Shown here: positions 1 to 8,599 of the stretch, in pieces | Position numbering within the stretch: position 1 is the stretch's first letter | Layout of the letters: each line of letters begins with the position of its first letter | From: Dendrocalamus latiflorus | Lineage: Eukaryota > Streptophyta > Magnoliopsida > Poales > Poaceae | DNA: 64,000 nt | Reading direction: 5' to 3' | NCBI GenBank assembly: GCA_017311315.1 | Contig: CM029627.1 | Location: 50,390,797-50,454,796, forward strand | Program-made: the position numbers and the translations under genes | The notes under the pieces: generated by a model | Database searches by the model: none | The model's input: the letters and a program-made list of their open reading frames with translations, nothing else | What the model was told of the DNA's origin: nothing

Positions 1-19
1 ATTCCCCAATTTTCCGCCG

Positions 20-520
20 CGCGCCCCCATCCCCTCGCCCGCGTGCCTCCTCCGCCCCATCCGCTCGCCCCCTCCTCCGCCCCATCCGCTCGCCCGCGCG
101 CCTCCGATCCGCCGGCCGCATCCCCTCGCCCGCCTCCTCCGCCCCATCCGCTCGCCCGCGCGCCTCATATCCGCCGGCTCCATCCCCTCGCCCGCCTCCT
201 CCGCCCCATCCGCTCGGCCGCCTCCTCCGATCCGCCGGCCCCATCCCCTCGCCCGCCTCCTCTGCCCCATCCCCTCGCCCACCTCCTCCGATCCGCCGGC
301 CCCAGGTCCGCTCCGCCGCCCCTCCTCCCTAGGTCTGCCCCAACGGCCCAGCTTCGCCCCGCCTCCCCAGCTCCGCCCCGCCTCCCCAGGTCTGCCCCGC
401 CGCCCCGACACCCCAGCTCCGGCCGCCGCCCCAAATCCGCCCTGCCCCCCGATGGCCCAGCTCCGGCTCGCCGTCCCGGCGCCCCAAATCCGCCCCGCAT
501 TTATCTTTTCAATGTTGCAG
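20..520. repeat. C-rich low-complexity tandem tract
   Basis: The stretch is built from imperfect repeats of short C-rich words such as CTCGCCCGCCTCCTCC and CCCCATCCGCTCGCC, about 60 bp per larger unit in the first 300 bases. A 19-20 bp word (CTCCGCCCCGCCTCCCCAG) recurs later. It is open in several frames on both strands only because it is GC-rich, so I do not call a protein. It could be the GC-rich 5' leader or promoter of the gene fragment that follows. Confidence 0.6.
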
Positions 521-1086
521 TGAGTTTTTGATTTGGATCCTCCATCGGTTGTTGATTTGGGTTTGTATTTTGCCGCAGATGAGACGGCATATAGTTGCAG
601 TGGCAAGGCATTAGGTCATCGTTATGGATCGACTTTCTTCTTGATGCCCATTGGTATGTTGCCCTGATATGTCTTGTATTTTATTTTTTTCTGATCAAGA
701 AAGGTTAGTTGAATTGGGGACAAATTGGGGAGCACTAGTTCTTGTAAACTTCTATTTGTGAATTGTTGCAGTCATCAGTTTATCGCCGTGTAGGGGTTTC
801 CCGATCAATGAACTGATTTGAGTTTGTTATTGAAACAAAGGCATGTGGTGTTTCTTCTTCCATATAAGGATCGCTCATGAAAAACAACAGGGAAGCTATT
901 GATGGCAGACAGTACTATTTTGGTTAGTTGAAAAATTAATGGTTTCATCAATGTTAAACATTGTCCAAACAGGAATTGATTATCAGTGTTTGTATGCATT
1001 GTAATATGAAGCTTTCAGCTAAATGCTATTTGGATTTATAGAATGCACACAATTGCTAAAACAATGGTGTGTGTATGAATGTTGCA

Positions 1087-2460
1087 GCGATAGCGATTGA
1101 GAGAGGAGAATTGTAGACTGTTGATGTGTTGACTGCCGAATACCAGATAATCATAGCAAATTTTGATCCCTCACGGTTCAGAACGGCCTTTGATCTTGCA
1201 AGGGCAGTCATCAGCTTTTGCACTGCAGTGATTGTGGAGTGCTTGGGTGCTATCCCCAAGCTTGACACGGATATAGTGCAGAGGGTGTTGAGATTTGTGT
1301 TCTTGTTTTTCCCTTTTTTTTTGGAATTTTGATATTGATTCGAGACATTAATTCATCAGAACTCTGAAATTAACTCAATTGGAGGGGATTCTACTTCTGA
1401 GGTGCTGGGCTTAGTGTTTGACGAAAGCAAGGGCATGCCAACTGAAGTATCTGACACTAACATTTGGTTCAGTCTGGACCACCCAAAGGTATGTTCTGAT
1501 GTGAGAGTTAATTTGATGTAAATTTTATTTTTTATTGAAATTCTGATAATTTTATACTGCATATATGTGCTGGAATAATTGCCTGCCATTGTTCATGTCA
1601 TAGTTTGTGAATGACAAATAATTTTCTACTTTTAGTCATTGTGGCCCAATTAGTTTGTCTTGTTATACTTTCTGGTCTTCGGTGCACTACAAACAATTTC
1701 ATTCATGTGTATGGTGCTGTGTATGTTCCTTTTTGTATTTGAAGCTTTCTTTGCTCAAGTTACGTTCTGCATGCTTATTTTGTTATTTTTGAGTTACTGC
1801 AGAAATTTATCAATATGCAAGATGCAATAATACGCAGTCTGCATGATGATGATTTAAGTGTTGTTCAAGCTGCCTTATCCATAGAAGGACTTGCTGCTGT
1901 TGCCAGTCCTGATAACCTTCTAAAAGCGTATGATGTTGTGCTTACCAAGTGCATCAACATCATTCACAAAGGTGGGCAATGCTCATTGAATGTCTGATTG
2001 TTATTTTGCTGGCCTCTTTGTAAGTTAGTTTTATGATTTGATGTGGAAGGTAGTCTGCAAAAATTTGTTTGTATAGCTTAGCTGCTAAGATTGGACATGT
2101 ACTCACAAGAGATTGCAGCTAGTGTTCACATGTAAAGCACTGCAAATGACACTGGGCCATCCGATTAAGATATCGAAATAATGGAGGATATCTAGTTGTA
2201 CTCAAAAATCTATGTATACCACATGGAGAAATACTTGTCTCCTTTTGCACAGGACATGGAGAAATCTATTGCTATTAAGGCGTACTGCTTTTGTTTTTGT
2301 TTATTTGATTTATTAAATATATATCATTATGTCATTGCAGAACATGAGTTCAGAGTACATAGCTTCCATTAACATGAAGAACATCCAAGCTTTTGCTGAG
2401 AATTTCCTAGCAAACCCAAATAAGCATGTGGAGTGGTTGGCTGACTCTGGAAACAGAAAT
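1087..2460 (+). pseudogene. UTP10/HEATR1-like HEAT-repeat protein fragment
   Basis: Four exon-like blocks lie in order with plausible splice sites: 1087-~1295, 1360-1488 (TCAG before, GTATG after), 1803-1971 (GCAG before, GTGGG after) and 2341-~2460 (TTGCAG before). They encode peptides such as TAEYQIIIANFDPSRFRTAF, DESKGMPTEVSDTNIWFSL, SLHDDDLSVVQAALSIEGL and NMKNIQAFAENFLANP. I read these as part of the plant homologue of U3 snoRNP protein 10 (UTP10/HEATR1), a HEAT-repeat protein of nucleolar pre-rRNA processing; the assignment is from memory of the family. The first block has an in-frame TAG at 1114-1116. The rest of this very large protein is absent: after the fourth block the sequence passes straight into CACTA subterminal repeats. 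It is most likely a captured or stranded fragment. A real gene entering from the left is possible but less likely given the stop. Confidence 0.5.
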
Positions 2461-2663
2461 AGAATTTCTATTTACTTTACTATTTTGTATTGCAATGTTG
2501 GATGGTTTGCCTAGTAATGTTTAGGGCTTCCTTTTGTTGCATGATGGCCAGAAATTGGTTTCGTCCACCGAGAAATTGGTTTTGCCTACTAAGTGAGATG
2601 TATGCATGCATGGCGCTGGGGAGGGGAGTGAGCTGTAGCAGTTTTTGGGTCTGTATGCATACA

Positions 2664-3059
2664 TTTTCCTGACGGTCAAACCGTCAGGAAATTTTTTTCC
2701 CTGGGTTTGATTAATTTTCCTGACGGTGACCGTACCTGTCAGTAAAATCAATTTTTCTCACGGGTAACATTTCGCCCGTGAGTAAAATGCATTTTTCTCA
2801 CGGGTAACATTTCGCCCGTGAGTAAAATGCATTTTTCCTCACGGGAATTGTACCGTCAGGTTAAATTATTTGCCTCACGGGTAAAACCGTCAGGTTATAT
2901 ATCCCTGACGGGTTCCCGTCAGCCAAATTTATTTTTCCTGACCAGCCAGCCCTGAGGGGTTTTGCCTGACGGGAACCCGTCAGGGATATTTAACCTGACG
3001 GTTTTTTGTGTTTTTCTGACGGTTTCGAACCGTGAGGGATGATCAGTTTTCTAGTAGTG
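2664..3059 (+). mobile_element. CACTA transposon 3' subterminal array and terminus
   Basis: The block is packed with direct and inverted copies of CCTGACGG / CCGTCAGG and the related CTCACGGG / CCCGTGAG. It ends in CAGTTTTCTAGTAGTG at 3059, the inverted form of a CACTACTAGAAAA CACTA terminus. CACTA elements carry such subterminal motif clusters as transposase binding sites. The three bases after the end (GCT, 3060-3062) would be the target duplication. No matching left terminus is visible between 1 and 2664, so the element probably begins left of the window or is truncated. Confidence 0.75.
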
Positions 3060-3095
3060 GCTGTCACATGAACCATCTATAAGCCAGGTGAAACT

Positions 3096-4036
3096 GAGCA
3101 CATGCAATCCATGTATCTGCATTTCATTTATCGATGATTTTGATCCATTACTGAGCACTCAGGAAAGCGGATTCAACATTAACACATGGTGCCAGCAGTG
3201 CAGCAATGGCTCACTGAGGTCACAGTTAGTGGTTCACACAATGATCTAACCTAGTACCAAATAGCGTGTGATAGGAAAACTGACAAACTGATAAAAAAGT
3301 AAGATAATACATTCCAATAGAAGCATATTGCATTGGGCACAAGTGCAAAACTAATCTAGTGAAAATCAGAAGAACCTGAAAAACAAAAAAAATAATGCAG
3401 TTTTCAAGAAGGTTAAATCAAACCACATTTTTGTACCGTAAATAGAAAGGCTTTCTATGATAAAAATCTAGACCAGTTGAGTAATTGCATTACATTCCGT
3501 AAAATAGTATAGCTGACCACATATGTTCTCCTCTTATATTTCACCTCACTAAACGGGTGACCTCAGTGAGCACATGCAATCCATGTATCTGCATTTCATT
3601 TATCGATGATTTTGATCCATTACTGAGCACTCAGGAAAGTGGATTCAACATTAACACATGGTGCCAGCAGTGCAGCAATGGCTCATTGAGGTCACAGTTA
3701 GTGGTTCACACAATGATCTAACCTAGTACCAAATAGCGTGTGATAGGAAAACTGACAAACTGATAAAAAAGTAAGATAATACATTCCAACAGAAGCATAT
3801 TGCATTGGGCACAAGTGCAAAACTAATCTAGTGAAAATCAGAAGAACCTGAAAAACAAAAAAAATAATGCAGTTTTCAAGAAGGTTAAATCAAACCACAT
3901 TTTTGTACCGTAAATAGAAAGGCTTTCTATGATAAAAATCTAGACCAGTTGAGTAATTGCATTACATTCCGTAAAATAGTATAGCTGACCACATATGTTC
4001 TCCTCTTATATTTCACATCACTAAACGGATGACCTC
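3096..4036. repeat. Two-copy tandem duplication, 472-bp period
   Basis: The segment 3096-3564 (starting GAGCACATGCAATCCATG) is repeated at 3568-4036 with only a few differences, for example ACGGGTGACCTC versus ACGGATGACCTC at the ends. No coding frame or terminal inverted repeats are seen in the unit. The high identity implies a fairly recent duplication. It sits between a CACTA terminus and the SERBP1-like fragment. Confidence 0.9.
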
Positions 4037-4306
4037 TAGCTTGTTTTGAATGCAACAAAAAGCCAAAAGTATGTCTACGCATCATTATTGCTCAAAATAT
4101 ATCCATAACTTTTGAGCTTTTAAAATGACATGATATTCCAAACCATATATTACCAAGCCCACAAAACATCCTATTTGGCATGTCCAGAAAGAGAGTTGCC
4201 ATAACCCTAGTCACCAATACCAAATGTGCACACCATACTACACCCAGACACATTGCAAAGCAATCAGGTGATATCATTATGGCACAAATCAGAAATATTT
4301 ATATAC

Positions 4307-4684
4307 CTTATCCTCTGGTTCTTTTTCTCCTCTTCATTCTCTGCACCCTCCTTGTCCTTCTCAACCTCAGACTGCAGTGCATCTTTGGGTTTCTTCTCAT
4401 CCTCTGCCACAGCAGCAGTTTCCTCAGTGTTAACAGCATCAACAGTTTCCCTAATCAATCACATAAAAGGGTCAAACTCTATAAGCTGATCCATCAATCA
4501 CAATTAGAAAAACAAGTCAGCAATCACAAAACTAAAACTTTAAATGATCAATCTTAACTGTGCAAGGCCTTCATCAGTCACAGTTCCACAATTGCCACGG
4601 CAGGTCCCCTCACGCTTCATCTCATAGCTCCGGCCAGTGCCGCTGTGGCGTTCATACGACCGGCGTGGACGCCCATAGTCATCT
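4307..4684 (-). pseudogene. SERBP1/HABP4-type RGG nuclear RNA-binding protein fragment
   Basis: Two minus-strand exon blocks match the plant RGG-repeat nuclear RNA-binding protein family (HABP4/PAI-RBP1). The upstream block (~4561-4684) encodes RRSYERHSGTGRSYEMKREG followed by a TDE motif. The downstream block (4307-4450) encodes an acidic ETVDAV...EKDKEGAENEEEK tail with acceptor TTAG and donor GTATAT. The family is involved in mRNA and ribosome binding. Near 4320 a frame change in an A-run is needed to recover the expected EPEDK before the donor. Conserved Gly/Trp positions are altered (CRGNCGT where the family has GRGNWGT). The N-terminus and the remaining C-terminus are missing. I read it as a decayed gene fragment. 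Confidence 0.6.
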
Positions 4685-4717
4685 CCATTAGCAAATTCAA
4701 TTAGGAGAAACCATGAC

Positions 4718-5567
4718 ATGGACAGTGCACAACAGCATTGCAATGATGTGAGTGGAGACTAAAAGTTCGAAGTTTGAACTAATTGAAGCTGGAGTAGAAA
4801 TATACTAAACAACGTTTGATTTGTAAGAGAGGGATGCAAACACTCATGGATTCTCAACATTTCATGGCACAGCAAATCAATTGCCAACAACAATTCTCTC
4901 CAAGTTGCATCATTAGCAAATTTTACACATCTAAGATAAGCATGTGTCGCTACTGAAGATGCTAAGTTTATTCTGTCAGATCGTTCCTCATCAGAAGCAA
5001 AAAAATGTTGACGTACAAGCCTACAGCTAAAAGAAAATCTGATAGAAAAACTCATGGACCACGCTCTAGATCTGTTGCAAAACAATATAACCTACAGTTA
5101 TGGACAGTGCACAACAGAATTGCAATGACGTGAGTGTAGACTAAAAGTTTGAAGCTGGAGTATAATTATACTAAACAGCATCTGATGCTTCCATTTTATC
5201 TAGCTGCAGAAGAATGTGTGCCACGATTGGGGGAAAAAAGACTTTATGAGAAGTTACTGACATCGGCATAATACTTTATGACAAATAAAAGAGAGGGATG
5301 CAAACACTCCTATGGATTATCAGCTTTTCATGGCACAGGAAATCAATTGCCAACAATAATGCTCTCCAGATTGCATCATTAGCACATCTTACACATCTAA
5401 GTATGTGTTGCACTGTTGCTACTGAAGGTGCTAAGTTTATTCTGTCAGATCGTTCCTCAACAGAAGCAAAAGATGGTGAGGTACAAGCCTACAACTAAAG
5501 GAAAAGCTAATAGGAAATTTCATGGACTCCCGCTTCTAGATTTGTTGCAAAACAATATAACCTACTG
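4718..5567. repeat. Interleaved direct duplications
   Basis: Two segments are each present twice. ATGGACAGTGCACAACAG... occurs at 4718-~4816 and 5100-~5190. AAGAGAGGGATGCAAACACT... occurs at 4825-~5093 and 5289-~5566. The order A-B-A'-B' with offsets of 382 and 464 bp shows that the whole ~380-460 bp block was duplicated in tandem and then diverged by indels. The duplicated block contains the unrecognised minus-strand reading frame listed separately. Confidence 0.85.
4800..5085 (-). pseudogene. Unrecognised protein-like minus-strand frame
   Basis: The frame reads FFASDEERSDRINLASSVAT, then AYLRCVKFANDATWRELLLA and IDLLCHEMLRIHECLHPSL. This has the amphipathic, charged composition of a helical protein rather than random sequence. 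I do not recognise the family. A duplicate of the same block at 5289-5566 is broken in this frame. It may be an exon of the minus-strand gene whose first exons lie at 5744-5943. It could also be chance, since no clean splice signals were pinned down. Confidence 0.3.
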
Positions 5568-5743
5568 TGACATTTCCTATTTTTGTTCTGCCCGCAAATG
5601 CAGTACTGCTGATTAAGGATTCAAGAACAAGGACGACCCAAGAAAGAATCCACAATTTTCATATCATCCCGAGCCAGAAAGCATGGAGCCAGCACAGATC
5701 GGGACAAAGGCGCAAGAAAAGCAAGAAAGGACCAAGAACCCAC

Positions 5744-5943
5744 CTCCCGATCCGGCCACCGGTCGCGACCCGCACGCCTCCGCAGCGCCGCCGCTCCTAG
5801 CGGCCCTCCCGCCCAATTCCTGCGAGAACGCAGGCCACGACGTCACCATCTCGCGCCCCAACCCCAAAGCAAACCAAGAACCATACGAGGACAACCCATC
5901 TCACCTTGGGCGGCGGCGACGCGCCCGATCTGGCGGGATCCAT
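5744..5943 (-). CDS. First two exons of an unrecognised minus-strand gene
   Basis: On the minus strand an ATG at 5943 opens a 13-codon exon (MDPARSGASPPPK) ending at 5905 with donor GTGAGA. An acceptor TTCTCGCAG precedes a second exon, 5819-5744, that starts ELGGRAARSGGAAEACGSRP and ends at donor GTGGGT. A GC-rich leader containing a CCCTAGCC-type start lies upstream (5944-6010). The GC-rich first exon and short introns are typical of grass genes. No domain is visible in so short a stretch and I do not recognise the product. Whether the downstream fragments at 4307-5085 belong to the same transcript cannot be decided from sequence. Confidence 0.4.
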
Positions 5944-5989
5944 CCGAGAGCGCGGAGACGAGGCGAGCACGAAGGCGGCGATCTGGGTG

Positions 5990-6180
5990 GGAGGCTAGGG
6001 TTTGGGGCGGAGCGCAGGGGGAGGGGAGGGGAGGGAGGAGGAAGAGGAGGCGGCGGCGCGGGGTGGGGGGAGGAGGCGGCGGCGGAGCGGGGGAGGAGGA
6101 GCGGTGGAGGAGGAGCGAGGGCGGAGCGGGAGATGGGACGCGGCGCCGGGGGGGGGGGGGGGTGGAGCAGCGTCGCGAGG
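5990..6180. repeat. G-rich low-complexity tract
   Basis: Runs of GGA, GGC and GGAGG, including a 12-base-plus G homopolymer near 6150-6163, cover this stretch. Long open frames here on both strands are compositional. On the minus strand it would be the pyrimidine-rich 5' leader or promoter of the gene starting at 5943. Confidence 0.6.
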
Positions 6181-6429
6181 TGGGGGATATCAGAGAGAGG
6201 AAGGAGAGGTTCAATGATTTGCATGATCCAGATGATTTTGACCTTAGGATCTTCAATGAGTAAAAGAAGAAGGCTTGAGGAGCGATCTAGGCCATTCATT
6301 TGTATAAAGTTGGATTACTTTGGTACACAAATCTGAGTGGACTTAGATTAGGCATGACTGTGAGGGTGGTTGAGCGTGGTGGATTTAGTAAAGAAAATTT
6401 TGGTGTATTATAGAGTAGGGTAGATTGCA

Positions 6430-6785
6430 ATATTCGTGAATGTCGTTGCAATAGGTAGGTATTATCGCAACCATTTTGAAAAAGTGTTGCAATAGGTTGG
6501 ATATATTGCCACGACACTCTTTTGTTGTGTTAGTGTTGATTTTCGTTGCAATTATTTGCTCCTATTGCAACCATATATAATTTCATTGCTATTGGGTGAT
6601 ACTATTGCCACGATGTTTATTCGTTGGTATAATCTTCAGCGGCGTTGCAGTAGGTAGGTGCGTATTGCAACGAAAAACTAAATCGATGCAATAACATATT
6701 TATATTGCCACGTGTAAATTTTGTTGCTATAGAGTAGTGTGTTTCGTTGCAATATGGTATTCTATTGCAACTCTTTTGTTTCGTG
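6430..6785. repeat. Left subterminal motif array of the CACTA element
   Basis: About fifteen copies of GTTGCAATAGG, TATTGCAAC and TATTGCCACG occur in direct and inverted orientation at spacings of 15-40 bp. They match words in the right array at 25073-25603. Such arrays bind the TNPA-like protein in En/Spm elements. Matching vocabularies at both ends tie the two arrays to one element. Confidence 0.7.
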
Positions 6786-6844
6786 GGCTTTTGTTTAGCT
6801 ATCCAGTCATGCAGCAAAAAAATTATGAAAATTGAAAAAATAGG

Positions 6845-6912
6845 AAGCCACCTAGGAATCGAACTAGGGACCTCTTGATTGGTAGCCAACGCTCATACCA
6901 CTAGGACACGAA
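6845..6912 (-). other. tRNA-like (SINE-head) sequence
   Basis: The minus strand reads like the 3' two-thirds of a tRNA. There is an A-box-like CCTAGTGGTATGAGCG and a B-box GTTCGATTCC flanked by CCTAG/CTAGG arms. The anticodon arm and acceptor stem do not pair well, so it is not a functional tRNA gene. It may be a tRNA-derived SINE head or a pol III-like internal promoter inside the CACTA element. Confidence 0.35.
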
Positions 6913-7080
6913 CACAGTTGTGATTATATGTAGAAAAATTTGTACCTAAACAATAATAAGTGGAGTCTCCGTGTTGGAGTTGAAAAGCCTGTAAGGCTTA
7001 CGGCCGTTTCCTTTTTGGAGTTGGTGTCCGTGTAGGTGACCGGCTGTTGGTATGGGGTGACAGTCGGTTTTCTTCGTATG

Positions 7081-7087
7081 TATAAAA
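7081..7087 (+). promoter_or_regulatory. Candidate TATA box
   Basis: TATAAAA is followed about 90 bp later by a purine-rich leader (GAGAAAAAGAGG). It lies upstream of the 160-bp repeats and the TNPA-like gene, so it could be the transposon promoter. Evidence is limited to the motif and its position. Confidence 0.25.
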
Positions 7088-7284
7088 ACATGGTGCAGGG
7101 GCTGCTAGAATTGTGAAGGCGTGCTGTGATTGAGCGAACAAGAGAAAAAGAGGCTACGGCGGTTGTTCTAGTAGTGCAGCCATTCAGATCGAATAGATTT
7201 AAGAAGAAAAAGCCGCACGCGTGATGCGCCGCTCCGCTCGATCCTCAAGCCTCAGCGTTCGGCGTTCTAGTCGACCAGTCGATC

Positions 7285-7950
7285 AGAGAACGATTAATCG
7301 CCCACATAGGTTAATATAGCCAAACAGTGTACGTACTGCCTTCTACGATTTCTCATGTGTAGTACGAAATGAACTTTGACGGCGAATTCTAATGGCACGT
7401 CAACGGTACAGATGGGAGTCTAACGTGAAATTTTCAGCTCATTCGGAGAACGACTGCTCGCTTGTATAGGTTGATACAACCAAACGGTGTACGTACTGCC
7501 TTCTACGATTTCTCATGTGCAGTACGAAATGAACTTTGGCGACGAATTCTAATGGCACGTCAGAGGTACAGATGGGAGTCTAACGTGAAATTTTCAGCTC
7601 ATTCGGAGAACGACTGCTCGCTTGTATAGGTTGATACAACCAAACGGTGCACGTACTGCCTTCTACGATTTCTCATGTGCAGTACGAAATGAACTTTGGC
7701 GGCGAATTCTAATGGCACGTCAGCGGTACAGATGGGAGTCTAACGTGAAATTTTCAGCTCATTCGGAGAACGACTGCTCGCTTGTATAGGTTGATACAAC
7801 CAAACGGTGCACGTACTGCCTTCTACGATTTCTCATGTGCAGTACAAAATGAACTTTGGCGGCGAATTCTAATGGCACGTCAGCGGTACAGATGGGAGTC
7901 TAACGTGAAATTTTTAGCTCATTCGAAGAACAACTGTTCGCTTATATGCA
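7285..7950. repeat. 160-bp tandem repeat, about four copies
   Basis: The word ACGTACTGCCTTCTACG recurs at 7331, 7491, 7651 and 7811, an exact 160-bp period. The middle copies differ by only a few bases and the outer ones are more diverged. Each unit contains CAAACGGTG, GGCGAATTCTAATGGCACG and CATTCGGAGAACGACTG. The array sits between the candidate promoter and the first exon of the TNPA-like gene. Confidence 0.9.
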
Positions 7951-8376
7951 TTGTCGGCTCAGATGGCTTGTATTTGCATCCTATTCTGGTCGTCGTCGGA
8001 GCGCAGGGAGCGGCGAAGGATTCGGCGTTCTTGGGTGTTCGTCTCGCGGATGGCCTCAACGTGGTGACCAGTTCGCTGGGCATGCACACCAAGGTAACTG
8101 CATGTATATATTGTACAGTTAACCGTTCAGTTAAACGTGGAAAACTAAAAATACAATTCTGCCTCTACCAATTGAACGGCCAAATGTGGTGGACAAAATA
8201 GAGATCCCGCCAATTTTCTCCCAAACAAACCGTGGAAAAAAGACTCCAAAACCCCCCGCCTGGACCCACGTTTTTGCCGCCCCCGCCTACGTACCCTCCG
8301 CCCAAATTAATCCCCTCCCTAATCAAACTGGAGGGGGAGAAAGAGGAGCCGCCGCCAGATTGCTCCGCTCCTGGAG

Positions 8377-8585
8377 ATGGCGATACCTGAGGACTCGACG
8401 GGAGCACCTGCGGCCACGGGGGGAGGGGAAGGTGGGTCACCGGCGGCCACGACGGGGTCACCTAAATCGACCGATGACGGCAGTGGCGACCTCACACGCC
8501 ACAGCCGCAGACCGCCGAACCCACGTCGTCATGCCTCTCTGCCCGTTGTTGATTTATCGCCGTTTGAATCTCCAACCGCCCCCAG
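8377..8585 (+). CDS. Candidate first exon of the CACTA TNPA-like gene
   Basis: An ATG in good context (GAGATGGCG) starts a Gly/Ala/Ser/Pro-rich frame beginning MAIPEDSTGAPAATGGGEGG. It ends at a clean donor (CCCAG/GTATGC) at 8585. It lies on the same strand and upstream of the TNPA-like exons. The joining exons between 8.6 and 10.9 kb were not resolved, so the link is inferred. Low-complexity composition gives no domain call. Confidence 0.4.
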
Positions 8586-8599
8586 GTATGCACCCACCC

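Noticed and set aside
43..531. Proline-rich 162-codon open frame
   Set aside because: The C-rich repeat is open on both strands and several frames. There is no domain, and the frame tracks the repeat rather than a protein pattern.
5683..6336. Long plus-strand frame and overlapping minus-strand frames in G-rich sequence
   Set aside because: Low-complexity Gly/Arg and Pro/Ser translations from GGA/GGC runs. The minus-strand splice structure at 5744-5943 explains the region better.
6845..6912. Functional tRNA gene
   Set aside because: A and B boxes are present, but the anticodon and acceptor stems do not pair. Kept only as tRNA-like.
7167..7175. CACTA right terminus (CTAGTAGTG)
   Set aside because: No subterminal array lies directly beside it and the following sequence looks like a leader. 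Retained only as a low-interest question.
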